Positions 45,545 through 56,880 are shown, counted from the stretch's first letter. The stretch is DNA of 64,000 nucleotides from Nematostella vectensis (GCF_932526225.1 NC_064036.1:19862953-19926952); one strand, 5' to 3'. A program made the numbers and translations. Notes: generated by a model not told the origin, from the letters alone.

Positions 45545-46660
45545 AACAGCCCAGCGAGTCGTTCAATGATTTTGTGACTGACTTAAAATTACTAGTCAGA
45601 GGACTGAGTTTACAAGAATCTGATAAGATTATGAGGAATGCTATCGCGTGTAAATCAAGTGACGATCGTGTACGGCAGGGATGTTTAGAAAAGGGTACTG
45701 AGTTGACACTCGAGAAAGCTATTGAACTAGGCAGTCAGTGTGAAGCGACTAAAGAAGCAGGCCTCAAACTGATTGGAGGAGAAGATAGTAAAATATCTGA
45801 TAAAGGAAGGGAAGCACGGGTGGCCGAGTGTGTTAGCGCGTCGGCCTCTCACCGCTGTGGCCAAGGTTCGAATCCTGGCTCAAACTGGGGATTTTTCCGG
45901 GTTCCTGCCTTGGTTCGAATTTGTGTCACAAGTGAGTTGAAGTTATTCTCCCGTGTTTCCAGTCTTCTCGGATAAGGACACTAAACCGGAGGTCCCGTCT
46001 CTTCAAGCTGCACTACATTAACCTGAACCGAAGGGACGTAAAAGAACCACTGGGGACGCAATAAACCCTCTGGCAGTGACCACCCCCAGTGACAGTGCTT
46101 ACAATGCTTACTAACAATACACTCAAGGGGGTACTTGAATTGGAGCCTAGCTCTGTTGTGCCTTCCGCACCAGTATAACTGGTGGAAATAGAATAAAGAT
46201 AAAGACTCGAGAAAGCTATTGAACTAGGCAGTCAGTGTGAAGCGACTAAAGAAGCAGGCCTCAAACTGATTGGAGGAGAAGATAGTAAAATATCTGATAA
46301 AGCGGAATACCTTAAAAACAAGCATCTAAGCAAACCGACCAACAAGCTACACAAGCTACAAGCCAAAATTGTCGTATTCCAAAAAGAATGAAATGTGTAA
46401 AATCTGTCGCAAGATTTTGTACTCATTTCGCTCGTGTTTGTAGCAGCAAGACAGATGTAAACATGCTAGTGAACAGTCGTGAAGAGAGCAGTGATGAAGA
46501 TGTGAATACATTAAAAGTAAAAAGTGTGCATGAAGATGATGACAGTGAGTGGTAGGAGACTAAAGAAGCTAAAGTCTGTGTAATAAGCACAAAGCAGTTG
46601 AACACTGTTGCACCAAACACAACCATCAAAGCTGTCAACACGCTATCACCCTACAGGGCG
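45545..46660 (+). pseudogene. Gypsy gag remnant interrupted by a SINE
   Basis: Before the SINE the frame reads FNDFVTDLKLLVRGLSLQES, DDRVRQGCLEKGTELTLEKA and IELGSQCEATKEAG, a capsid C-terminal region. After it the gag continues as AEYLKNKHLSKPTNK and a Cys/His stretch (CKICRKILYSFRSCL-like, near 46390), then an acidic segment ending near a TAG at 46552-46560. The 98 bases on each side of the SINE are identical. Confidence 0.7.
45806..46204 (+). mobile_element. tRNA-Glu-derived SINE with 98-bp target duplication
   Basis: The element begins GAAGGGAAGCACGGGTGGCC. The tRNA-like head has A box TGGCCGAGTGTG, CTCTCACCGC around a CTC anticodon, and B box GGTTCGAATCC. A unique body and an A-rich tail (AATAGAATAAAGATAAAG) follow. 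The bases 45708-45805 and 46205-46302 match exactly, the longest target duplication in the window. RNA polymerase III would transcribe from the internal A and B boxes. A second copy lies at 19772-20158. Confidence 0.88.
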
Positions 46661-46759
46661 ATTGATTGTTACCCATGAAAGCACCAATCCTGTCTGGACA
46701 AGCATGCAAAGCACAAGGCATAGTTCACAGAGTACACACCACATCTGAACAAAGTTGTA

Positions 46760-47350
46760 AAAAAAAGAGCATTACCCTCTCCCAATTATTGACGAAGCAC
46801 AATGTTTTGACGCTAAGCTGTTCTCAGTACTGGATGCCATAAGCGGATACCTGCAAATACCACTGACCTATGACTCCAGCTGCCTAACAACTATGAACAC
46901 CCACCTGGGACGATACCGTTAGACAAGGCTATCCTTCGGCATCAAAAGTGCAACAGAAATTATCCAAAGAATCATGGATGAAAGGTAGATGGTATCGAAT
47001 ACACCAGTGCAGTCATGGACGACATTCTAGTAGCAGGCAAAGACAAATATCATCATGACAGAATCCTGCGGCAAGAACTTGAAAGAGTGCAGAGAAACAA
47101 CCTACGATCAACTTCGATAAAGCAAGACATAGGATTGTCACCGTCGCAGATAAAAATGTCAAGAAGACTGAGGACAAGACTCCAACAGCTCAAGGACTGC
47201 TTAAACCAATAGAAAACAACTCTGATGATGTAGCAAGAAAGCTAAAGCATTGTAAAGACAAGTTGAGGTCTAGCTATGATAAACATGCTACTAGAGGGCC
47301 AAACCCTCTAGTCAAAGGTGATACGGTGAGTGTGTCCAAAGAAAGATAGT
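46760..47350 (+). pseudogene. Gypsy pol fragments (RT and integrase tail)
   Basis: RT pieces read YPLPIIDEAQCFDAKLFSVL, DAISGYLQIPLTYDSSCLTT and LSFGIKSATEIIQRIMDE (46775-46990). A deletion then leads to SNSSRTA-like sequence and CKDKLRSSYDKHATRGPNPL with VKGDTVSV, the C-terminal region after integrase (47190-47340). The catalytic YMDD box is missing or mutated (VMDDILVAGKDKYHHD near 47013-47060 is a candidate). Confidence 0.7.
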
Positions 47351-47399
47351 AAAGCATGGAGATTAGCTAAAGTTGTAGGTCTACACAACACTCCAAGAC

Positions 47400-49090
47400 C
47401 TTACATAGTAAACACTGGTACTAAAAATCTACGACTGGCACTAGAAATCTACGACGTTATAGATCAATGCTGAGAATAACAACAGAACCACAGTTCAGAA
47501 ACAGTGTCACAAGACTCTTATGTGGCTTTTGTTGAACCTTCGTCAGACAGTCAGCGATGTAAGCTTTACTCCCCTAGAAGGACAACAAATGTGAATCTAC
47601 TTATAAGTTTGACATAACTGAATAAGTGAAACAGTCTAGACCAGGGTGTCCACAGCCAGGTGAACACTTCCAAGTTTTAAAGTTGACAAACGATTTTTTG
47701 TGTTTATTTATTTAGAATAGGATAACAGTAGACCCAGCCCATTCCGGACACAAGGAAATACGAAACTGTTTATCAGTTACGCCAAGCCGCATAAACCAGT
47801 GCCTAGATCAACGTTATCACGTTGTGTTAACAAGTCATGGACAAAGCAGATATTAACACTGAGGTATTTCGTGTTAAAACACACGTGTAGCCGCAATGTC
47901 TGCGGCATCTAGACAGGGAATTCAACTACAGACATTTTGGCGGTCAAACGAGTGCATGTGTGCCAGAACCGGAAAAAAGTTGTCACAGAAGCTAAACACA
48001 ACAAGTTTGGTAATTTTGTTATCATAATATTTGGTATTACTATTATTGCTATATTTTAGTTTATCATTTCTTATCTGATACTATTTTTTACAATACATCT
48101 ATACTCTTTTGTTTTGTTTGACTCCTATGATGTCATCTTTTTATTGTATTTGTTAATAATACAGTATATCTGTAAATACTTTAAACGTCTTTATCAAATA
48201 GGCAAGTAACACGAGAACAATGTGTTTAAAAAAATTATCCCATCTTATCCACCAGAATTTTTGCCCAGAAAGAGAGCTACTCTATTGCAGCACTCTACTT
48301 TCTGTTAGAGCGGTACTACACCCCCTAAGAAGTAGGAGAATTAGAGAACAAGAAGAGGCAGCAAAGAAGTGGTCGCATGGAGTCAGTTTCTGAATGAGTG
48401 ACCATGCAATAATGTCACACCATATCAAAAAAAAAAAGAAAACGGGTGTCTCAGTGGAAAGAAGTCCCTTCCTTATTAAATATTAACACATTTCAGAATT
48501 AGAAAACCAGCACGAAGCTTTCCAACAGAAAAAATATTGTATCCATCATTTGAACATTGAAACAAAAAGCCTTTGACAGTTTTCATAGGAAAGCTGTCTC
48601 TTTGCAGGAAATCTAAAAAAAGTCTTCAAAAATTGTAAGGGCAGCCAGAAGCGGGTAGTAATGACAGGCAACAAGTCCCTTACCAAAGTACCCCGGAAAG
48701 CGAATTGGAATGATTGAAAAAATACCACAAAGTGATAACAAAAACTAACGTTCTGTATAAAATTAACACTGAAAACCAACTGCCAATACTAATGCAAGGA
48801 TGATGCCAATGCAAGGATGACGACCCAGTGTAATAGAAGACCAGAACGCTTTGCAAATTTTTACCATATGGATATAATGAGTACCCTATGTAATAGAAAC
48901 TTCATATAGGGATATACCACTAAAATCAAGTATTGTGGACTCATCTTCCTCAGCCGGAACCAGAGACTTGCTGTGTGAGTGTCAGGAAGACATTGGCTTG
49001 GAGATACATGAGGGGGTCAAAACCCCTCCTCCTACACCCAAAGGTACAACTGCAGAGGGAAATTACCCATTATTAGTCCAGGAGGCATCC
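47400..49090. other. Non-coding stretch with a dispersed repeat
   Basis: No gene supported. 48590-48790 resembles 58920-59090 (see that entry). Otherwise nothing structured was found. Confidence 0.5.
48590..48790 (+). repeat. Dispersed repeat, copy 1 (partner 58920-59090)
   Basis: Shared landmarks are AAGTCTTCAAA, AGGGCAGCCA, AAAGTGATAACAAAAA and ACGTTCTGTATAAAATTA followed by CACTGAAA. Same orientation, moderately diverged. Confidence 0.7.
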
Positions 49091-49380
49091 ATATGCAGAC
49101 TCTTGCTTAAGGGGTTTGGGGAAGTGGTGGAAAAACATCGATAAGTTGAGTCACAGAAAGGACGGCGTTGATATTTCATTAAACCAGCAGTTCGTTCAAG
49201 AGCTTAATAATTACTTTGGAATATTAGCTGGGACGCTGATTATGTTGATCTGTGTCCAGTTAATATCAAGCAGAGTGAACCTCCCCAATTAACTGAGACT
49301 CAGGTTTGGAGAGCATAAGTGTCTATCAAGAAAACAGGGACCGGACCAGGGACCAGGTCACGAGTTTATTGACTACTTTT
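49090..49380 (+). pseudogene. LINE fragment (endonuclease-RT linker)
   Basis: Joining frames gives WWKNIDKLSHRKDGVDISLN, QQFVQELNNYFG and PPQLTETQVWRA, with SIKKTGTGPDQGPGH near 49323-49355. This is the stretch just before the RT domain in jockey/CR1-like LINEs. A stop and two frameshifts are present, and nothing follows. Confidence 0.6.
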
Positions 49381-49437
49381 GTAACTGGTCTACTCGAAAT
49401 ATCATGATTAGTAATTAAAAATTAAAAATATGTCAAG

Positions 49438-49474
49438 ATCGTGTCCCTTGGTGTTACGCACCAAGGGACACGAT
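49438..49474. repeat. Perfect 16-bp inverted repeat (hairpin)
   Basis: ATCGTGTCCCTTGGTG, a five-base loop (TTACG), then its exact reverse complement. There is no T-tract to suggest a terminator and no gene attached. Both ends sit in AT-rich DNA. Confidence 0.9.
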
Positions 49475-50038
49475 GAATACTACGGACATATAGCTAATAG
49501 TCCACAGCACAATGAGTTGAACTTATTAGGTGTGATATTTTAACCTGATTGTAAGTTTTTTTTTCTCACGCTAGTTGGAAGCTTAAGGAGGCTAATAAGT
49601 TATCCGCTAGCTCAGAAAAGATGGCCTTTGTCAGAAACACATAGACTATTTTTTTTAATAATTAGTATTATCTAGAATATCTTATGGCCTGCATGTATTG
49701 CTGCCAGCCCCCGTGAACTCTATACAATTCAATATTTTTTAGAACAAAAAGAAACTTTGCCATTAGGCCGGACATTTAAAAAATAATCGATTAAGAGCGC
49801 TCTTATGCCCAAAGAAAAAGTAGTTAATTATAATCTTAGGAACTGCACTAACATCAAACCATCTCTAAACACGGAGCCTTTCAAGAACAGCTATTTTAAT
49901 AGACTAGTTTTTAAATACAATTTGTAAATAAGTGCGCATACAGTATATTCTTAATCATATTTAGATATGTTTATAGTTTCACTCATACTTTAATTTATTG
50001 TAACGTCTTTAATGTATTTTAAAAAATGAAATAAAGCC

Positions 50039-50085
50039 ATTATTATCATTATTATTGTTGTTGTTGTTGTTATTATTATGCACGA
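50039..50085 (+). repeat. ATT/GTT-rich microsatellite opening the RLE chain
   Basis: Degenerate ATT units with a (GTT)5 run, followed at once by 5'-truncated RLE coding sequence. An AATAAA lies just upstream at 50030-50035. Confidence 0.85.
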
Positions 50086-50400
50086 GGTTTTTAGGCATAA
50101 CAAAGTTCTGCATATTTTGATATTCGGGTTTGCCACCCCAATGCAGAATCTTATCAAGAACTAACCTCAGAACTGACATACCGACAGCTTGAAAATAAGA
50201 AGAAGCGCATGTACGCAATAGAGTCATGGAGGTGGAACACGCTTCTTTTACCCCATTGGTGTTCACTTCTACGGGAGGTATGGCTAACGAGTGCAGCAGA
50301 TATCACACCAGACTAGCTAAGCTCTTAGCAAAGAAGAAAGGAGAGGACTATGCTACCACCATTTCTTGGATTAGAACTAAGGTATCCTTTGCTTGTTTTA
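50086..50400 (+). pseudogene. RLE retrotransposon copy C (endonuclease fragment)
   Basis: It starts inside the endonuclease (HARGF-like, then [16 protein letters not shown]). It continues through [30 protein letters not shown] and [10 protein letters not shown]. It is cut before the last conserved LRGS motif and replaced by an ATT/ACT-rich tract. Only about 100 codons remain. Confidence 0.8.
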
Positions 50401-50447
50401 TCACTATCACTGTCACTGTCATTATCATTATGATTATTATTATTATG
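50401..50447 (+). repeat. Degenerate ATT/CACTGT tract between copies C and D
   Basis: TCACTATCACTGTCACTGTC followed by ATTATCATTATG and (ATT)n. It forms the junction to copy D. Confidence 0.85.
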
Positions 50448-50989
50448 CTGAAAGCTACAGGGACCTGGAACCACAACAGATCTAACGTATGCATGAGAAT
50501 GAGAAGAAGCGGCAATACACAAGTAGAGTTCTTAATATCGAGCAGGGATCATTCACATCCCTGCTATTTACGACCACAGGAGGGATGGGGAAGGAATGTC
50601 TGATGTTCCACAGTCGCCTAGCCGAACTAATAGCAATCAAGAAAGGAGAGGACTACTCTAAGACAATCGCCTGGATCCGCGCAAGGGTATCATTTGCACT
50701 GCAGAGATCGGCGTTGATCTGTCTGCGAGGGTCAAGATCCGTTAGAAAAGTGTCCTGAGATTTAAGGAATTCTGATGTAGATGTCGAGACAGCCGAGGTA
50801 GCAATAAAATAGGAACTTTGACAATTATTTTAACAAGAAGAATTTCTTACATTACTATTTATTTATCTATTTTAATAAACCTTATAGACGTGTAAATAGT
50901 TCAAAGTTTTAGGATAATTTTTATATTGTTATTATCATTATGTAGATATTGAAATTATCATTATTGTGAAATAAAATTATTATTAAAAA
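50448..50989 (+). pseudogene. RLE retrotransposon copy D (endonuclease end and 3' UTR)
   Basis: It begins within [14 protein letters not shown] and runs through [40 protein letters not shown] and [19 protein letters not shown]. The stop is TGA at 50756-50758, followed by a 3' UTR. It is nearly identical to copy A (8450-8945), so both are recent members of one subfamily. The split into two overlapping frames near 50490 is a single frameshift. Confidence 0.85.
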
Positions 50990-50990
50990 C

Positions 50991-51047
<57 letters not shown>
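50990..51047 (+). repeat. (ATT)n tail of copy D
   Basis: Pure ATT run. A short AAATAAAAAAATAAAA stretch and a second ATT/TAATAT tract (51075-51103) lead into copy E. Confidence 0.95.
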
Positions 51048-51103
51048 CAAAATAAATAAAAAAATAAAAAAAATATTATTATTATTATATAATATAATAT
51101 TAT

Positions 51104-52312
51104 AGCCATGCCCTCTACTTGTGTGTGTAGAGATACTTTTACGGTGGATCACGGTATGTAGACAAGGAGGATTTATCATCCAGAGGCATAATGAGCTGCG
51201 TGACCTTGAGGATGTACAAGTGGAACCCGTGCTCCAGGCGTTGACAGTAAAAGTATTGACGAGAGGTACTGATTTGCACATTGAACAATAGTTAACCCAA
51301 ATATGGGCGTGTGTATCTAGGAACCGAATATGTTTGGTTCCAATTTCATTTATAGCATATTTAAAAGTTAATCTAGTTTAGAGCTAACAGAAACTGCAAG
51401 GAACAGGTTGTTCTCAAGACTAGCGGGATAATGGACACAAAATTGTAATTAGATAATATCCATGTAGGCAAACTCAAGAACTGATTATAGTACAGAACAC
51501 TAGTACATTATATATTTATCCTTATCTCATTCCAGTTGACTTCTACTACTATTCAATTATTGTGTATTTACTGGTGGTTAAACAAGCGATGTGAAACCCA
51601 GTAGAGCTAATGGAATATGAAGTGTAGTGCAAAACAGTCCAATCCTTCAAATAAAGGTTATCCCGTCGGAAGTCAATACAGGTACCAACCGAGCACCAGA
51701 TGCCCGACTGGATGTTCATGCGCGTGGGTTTTGGGATAGGCAGGGCTCTGCCGTTTTTGATGTGAGGGTTTGTCACCCCAACGCAGAGTCCTACAAAGAT
51801 CTCAGTAACCAACAGATCTACCGTCAGCACGAAAACGAGAAAAAGAGACTACAGCAGTAGGGTTCTGGAAGTAGAGCAAGGGACTTTTACACCCCTAGTG
51901 TTTACCACCACTGGCGGTATGGCTGACGAGTGTCTACGGTATCATAGTAGACTAGCGGAGCTTTTATCACTCAAGGTGTTTACCACCACTGGCGGCATGG
52001 CCGACGAGTGTCTACGGTATCATAGTAGACTAGCGGAGCTTGTATCACTCAAGGTGTTTACCACCACTGGCGGCATGGCCGACGAGTGTCTACGGTATCA
52101 TAGTAGACTAGCGGAGCTTGTATCACTCAAGAAAGAAGAGAACTACAGCAAAACAATCTCGTGGATACGTTCTAAAGTGTCCTTCGCTTTATTAAGGGCC
52201 GCTCTGCTTTGTTTAAGAGGATCACGCACTACAAGGCGCCTTGTTCCTTTGGACTTGGAACAGCGAGACTTTGAAATCGAAAAAGAACAAGCTCGTTTGT
52301 AATTCTTCTTTA
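51104..52312 (+). pseudogene. RLE retrotransposon copy E (zinc motif and endonuclease)
   Basis: It starts [11 protein letters not shown] (zinc motif) and, with a frame change, reads [11 protein letters not shown] and [11 protein letters not shown] to about 51250. About 400 unrelated bases follow. The endonuclease resumes at 51690: [36 protein letters not shown] and [10 protein letters not shown] 26-codon segment is then present three times, followed by [20 protein letters not shown] and the stop at 52300-52302. The 3' UTR continues on the far side of the hAT insertion (54768-54833). Confidence 0.82.
51898..52131 (+). repeat. Three tandem 78-bp units inside the endonuclease
   Basis: Units at 51898-51975, 51976-52053 and 52054-52131 are almost identical. 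Each encodes [20 protein letters not shown] plus six more residues, and the 78-base length keeps the frame. Sister copies have one unit. Confidence 0.95.
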
Positions 52313-52385
52313 GATTTTTATTACTCATAATGTGATGTATTGCCACTTAGTTTTCAGTCTTTTTTAACCTTTTGATCAATTGTAA

Positions 52386-54759
52386 TAGGCCTAGATACAT
52401 AATTCCGGATTTTTTTTAGGATTTTTAGAGTCAAACGGGATTTTTAGAAAATCTAAAGATTTTTAGAAAATTATTTAGGGTTTTAGGAATTTTAGGTAAA
52501 ATTCCTACCAAATACTTATGGACTTTCGATAGAAATGTGATTTATTCCACTGAACCGATCGTCAATAACGTTTTCTGACCATACAAAAAGTACCAGTCAG
52601 CGGTTTACCCCATATTCCCAGAATGCCTTGTTTGTTTCACTGGAAGGCCTGAAAGCATTGCTAGTTCAAAATGGCAGAAGCATCAGCCATTGATATTGAT
52701 CCAGCCGAGCCCGAGGTTTTAAACGTCGAAAGAAATGCAGAAGTCCAGTCTTTATTGGATGTTTTGAAGGCTCCAAGAGATGGCGACCTATCTAGGAAAA
52801 GGAAAATTGCTGTGAATCAAGGTGGAAACCGACGAGGGTCAAGGAACAAACCGACTTACTATGAGCCAAAAGTTTCTGCTAAGCAACGCGTCGAAGAGTT
52901 CAAGGGGGAAGACCTTATCGTACGCAATAATGAGGTTTATTGTGCTGCTTGCAAGGAAGTGGTTAGTGTTAAAATGTCCATCATGAAGGTTCATGTTTAA
53001 CATATATCTTAAAAGAGCAAAAAGCATGAGCTTAACAAGGAAAAGTTAAAGAAGCTAGGCAAGCGAGAAGAGGACATTGCCCAAGCATTGCACAAATATG
53101 ACCAGGCACACCATCCAAAGGGCGAGACCCTTTCGACATCCACAAGGGTATTTCTCATCAAAGTTGTTCAAGCGTTCCTAAAAAGCGGCACACTTCTAAA
53201 TCGCGTTGAGTTCTTTAGAGAAATATTCGAGGAAGCAGGAATGAGTCTTTCATCATCTTCGAATATGCGACAGCTGATTCCATTCATTTTAGAAGAAGAG
53301 TACAAGTCATTGGAAAGGGAATTGAAGAAAAAAGATGTCAGTATAATCTTTGACGGAACCACCAGAGATGGCGAGGCACTTGGTACTAGTACGCTTTGTT
53401 CATGAATGGGAGGTGAAGTCTAGGCTTGTTCGTTTCCAGCTCACCCAGAGTTCAGTCAATGGAGCTGGCTCGAATAATCATCGAGGTGCTTCACAGGAAA
53501 CTGGATGTGCTGCAGAGTCAACTGTTAGCTGCAATGCGGGAAAGAGCTCCAGTGAACACCAAGGCGCTCAGGACGGTGCGAATTTTATATCCAGACATGC
53601 TTGATGTCGGAGGTATTTCCCACTTTCTTGACCGAGTTGGTGTGAAATCAGTCACTCCAGCCTTGACACCGTTCATGCCGGCATGGAATATCATCTTTAC
53701 AACCAACATGAAAGGAAGACGTGTGTGGAAGAACCTCACCGGGAGAGTTATGCCACGATACAACTCGACCCGATGATGGAGTCTGTGGGAATGCGCCAAG
53801 GTGGTATTCGAGGAGTGGGCGCACGTCCCTGCGTTCCTTGCACATGACGAAGAGTTCGCGAAAGCACCCCGGCAGAAGCTATCCGATGCACTACTACACA
53901 ATCCAGTTCAGCTAAGGGTTGAGTTGGCAGCCTATACTTTAGAGGGAGACGGCGCTTTGGTTTTCATTGCATTTGAGAAGTTAGAGGAGCTAGGTGCGTT
54001 TATCCACGTGCAGAATTTTCCTACAATTGCAAACACCCTTCAACAGATGTTTCCTATGAATGTTGCCGATCAACGCAGGTGGTACCAGTATGCCGTGAGA
54101 GAGTGCCTTGTGCCGGCATTTGATTACTACTCCCAGACGTTGGTTAATGACGCAGTGGTGGCAAAATCCGTCCGGGTATTTAAAGCAGCACGACTTTTCA
54201 ACCAAAAGTATGTGAAAGTGTCTCGACCAAACGCTGCAGACATCGACCAGCTGGATGAAGTACCATTCCTGAACAACAACGAGATCCAGTCGCTAAGGAC
54301 GGAGCTGCAGACATCCCCGATGACTTTGACCCTCAGGCAGACATGTGGCCATGGTGGAAAGCAGTAAGTCAAGAACTCCTTGCATGGTCTGCTGCAGTCC
54401 AACGAATCGCGCTCGTACAGCCATCATCTGCAGCTGCTGAGAGAGTTTTTTTCCCTGTTGGCCACGATGTTTGGGGATCAACAGCATGATGCGCTGGAGT
54501 ACTATATCGAGGCGGCCTTGATGCTCAGGGTTAATACTCGTTAACTTTTGGGACGGTATGAAGTTGAGAGTTAGTTGCAGATTGTTAGTTTTGCAATTGT
54601 TGTATATGCCACAAGACACTGAAATTGAAGACAGTGAATTGGGATTTTTAGGGGAGAAATCGGGATTTTTAGAGACAAATTCGGGATTTTTAAACATTTT
54701 GGGGGGAAATTCCGGAAAGATTTTTAGACCATTTTTCGGGAATTATGTATCTAGGCCTA
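52386..54759 (+). mobile_element. hAT DNA transposon (2374 bp) with 8-bp target duplication
   Basis: The left end TAGGCCTAGATACATAATTC matches the reverse complement of the right end over about 25 bases. The 8-bp target duplication AATTGTAA is perfect (52378-52385 and 54760-54767). GGATTTTTAG motifs are repeated just inside both ends, probable subterminal transposase-binding sites. The insertion sits in the 3' UTR of RLE copy E. Intact ends and a perfect duplication indicate a fairly recent insertion despite the damaged transposase. Confidence 0.93.
52671..54544 (+). pseudogene. hAT transposase (frameshifted, CGGBP1/BED-type N-terminus)
   Basis: ATG at 52671. The N-terminal DNA-binding part reads AKQRVEEFKGEDLIVRNNEV, then YCAACKEVV with a following H, a BED-like zinc finger. 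Two in-frame stops (52998 and 53010) are followed in the same frame by STRVFLIKVVQAFLKSG and VSIIFDGTTRDGEALG (an RNase H-fold start with catalytic Asp). Frameshifts near 53400, 53780 and 54310 separate later pieces, including FEEWAHVPAFLAHDEEFAKA. The C-terminal dimerisation region reads MWPWWKAVSQELLAW, LVQPSSAAAERVF and MFGDQQHDALEYYIEAALML. All main parts of a hAT transposase remain in order, but it cannot be translated as one protein. Confidence 0.88.
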
Positions 54760-54832
54760 AATTGTAAATATTAAGAAATGTTTATATATTCCTATTGAAA
54801 TTTGTAAATATGATATTTGGTTTTATTAAATA

Positions 54833-54833
<1 letters not shown>

Positions 54834-54917
<84 letters not shown>
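54834..54917 (+). repeat. (ATT)n between copies E and F
   Basis: A pure ATT run of about 28 units. It ends the 3' UTR of copy E and directly precedes copy F (GAGTTCGGGAATGGCTGACG at 54918). Confidence 0.97.
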
Positions 54918-54927
54918 GAGTTCGGGA

Positions 54928-55710
54928 ATGGCTGACGAGTCGAGTGGTGAGAAGAGTGCTGCAACTAAGATGTCAAGAAAAGCAAAGGTTAAGTGGCCAG
55001 ATAAAATAAATGCGGACGTCCTCGAATGTAAAAGAAAGGCCCAGGAGCTAACATCATCGGACAGAGCGCCGGTAAATGAGAATGGCAGAAAAAAGGGAAA
55101 CATAGAGGTTATGAAGGATCTATGGAACGCGAAAGGGTACGAACATCTTGGTTTAAAAGCGCAAAATTTACGGGACCAGGCGTCAAGACTAGAGAAAAAC
55201 CAGGAACGGTCAATTGACATCTCCTCGAGTAATTCAACAACAACTGAAATTCAGGAATCTATCATTGAAAGCGGAACCCAGCTTGCCCCTAATACTAATA
55301 ATTTTTACAACGAAGATTTATGGAATATCGATACGCAAGCGGCGGAAAGCGATTAATCGGAACTTGCTAATTCTCAACAGCCAATAAGAAATGATTTGCA
55401 TATATCCAGCGCTATTGATAAAAATTCAGAAATCCCGCGAGAGGTACAATATTCAGGGCAGACGGAGCAGAACGAGCAAGACAATGGGAGTGCACCGGGG
55501 TGTTTACCAGAGCATAATATTGTAAACAAGCCAACTATGATCACCTGGAACACAAGGAATGATGGGAGTGCAAAAGTTATACCGACTTCGGTCGTTACAG
55601 ACGCGTACAATGAGATCGTTACGTGGAAAAAGAACGTATTTCTGGTGCCGTATGGAAAAATTGGAAGGGAGTTTATTGATCAAGTCACGTCGCATATCAA
55701 TGATTGAAAT
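54928..55710 (+). pseudogene. RLE copy F N-terminal domain and linker
   Basis: It reads ADESSGEKSAATKMSRKAKV, KWPDKINADVLECKRKAQEL and VMKDLWNAKGYEHLGLKAQN followed by LRDQASRLEK. This Trp-containing basic helical domain is Myb/homeodomain-like in spacing and probably binds the target DNA. A TAA at 55354-55356 is followed in the same frame region by a linker with GCLPEHN and NEIVTWKKNVFLVPYGKIGR. The equivalent domain begins copy G at 58092 and is truncated in copy B. Confidence 0.7.
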
Positions 55711-55869
55711 GCCGGCTCTGAAAATGTGTCGCTAAAGGCAGCTTTTGTTCTCTTGGCCGTAGCCCTCCAAAAGCCAAGCCCTAAATCAAAAGCAAAGGAC
55801 CATTAGGAAGCTATCTCAAAGCGTCTTGCGCTTTGGAAGGCAGGCGAAATTTGGGTAGAATTCTTCAAG

Positions 55870-56880
55870 GGCGTATTGGAAAGCTTAAAACATCAGATTC
55901 TCCAGAAAGATCAAAAGTCTTTAAAGCTAGTACTCGAAGGTCAGATCAATTTGGCTCTTCGCTTTCTCGGAGAAACATCAACAGGGGGAGTGCTGGATCT
56001 TACGGATGACTTCATGGACCAACCTAAAGCGAAACATTCTTATCGATGCTTCCAACGCATTTAATGCGCTCAATAGAGCAACTGCACTTAACAAGGGTTC
56101 TTTGCCCGATAATAGCAATCTACGCCATCAATACTTATAGGAATTCGGCGCGCTTGTTTATCACTGGAGGCAAAGAGATAATTTCTGCAGAAGGTACAAC
56201 GCAAGGCGACCCGCTTGCTATGGCCATCTACGCTTTAAGCATGCAACCGCTGATCACAAGTTTGCAGGCGGCATCCAGTACCAAACAGTGCTGGTTTGCC
56301 GATGATGCCTGCGGAGCCGGCTCTATACTGAAAATAAAAAAGTGGTGGGATAACATCAACACCCTTCGCCCGAGCATTTCCCGAACGCCAAAAAGTGTTG
56401 GATCATCTCAAAGGCTGATAAGGAGGCAAGTGCCAGGGAAGTATTCAGTGGTACGGCTGTCAATGTGACAGTACAGGGACAAAAACATCTCGGTGCAGTT
56501 ATAGGATCACGGGATTATCTAGAAGAATACGTCAATGAAAAAGTTGACAAATGGGTAGGCGAGGTTACAAAGCTAGCAGAATTCGCCCTCTCGCAACCAC
56601 AGGCATGCTATGCTGCATATACCTTCGGCCTGAAACATCGCTATACTTACTTTCTAAGGACTCTGCCAGACATTCAGGATTTACTAGAGCCGCTTGAGAA
56701 CGCGATATCGAATGCGCTCATTCCCGCAATCACTGACCATAGTCCACTTTCTTGCAGTACCCGTCCGTCTAGGGGGACTAAGCATGACAAATCCATGTCT
56801 TGAAGCAGATATAGAGCTATCATCTTCTGTTAAAGCTACCGCCCCACTCGTCCAACAGATAGTAGTTCAAAGTCATTAGT
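55870..56880 (+). pseudogene. RLE copy F reverse transcriptase (internally deleted)
   Basis: The upstream segment ends [10 protein letters not shown] near 56035 and jumps to [14 protein letters not shown]. The RT motif 1 and SGSEAA sections seen in copy B (9700-9900) are missing. Then come [31 protein letters not shown] (a FADD catalytic box), [18 protein letters not shown] and [12 protein letters not shown]. Frameshifts occur near 56090, 56370 and 56745. Confidence 0.82.

Noticed and set aside
50226-50603. 125-codon ORF joining copies C and D
   Set aside because: It is open across the ATT/CACTGT tract by chance; the second half is in the wrong frame for the endonuclease (the true frame is 50489-50758).
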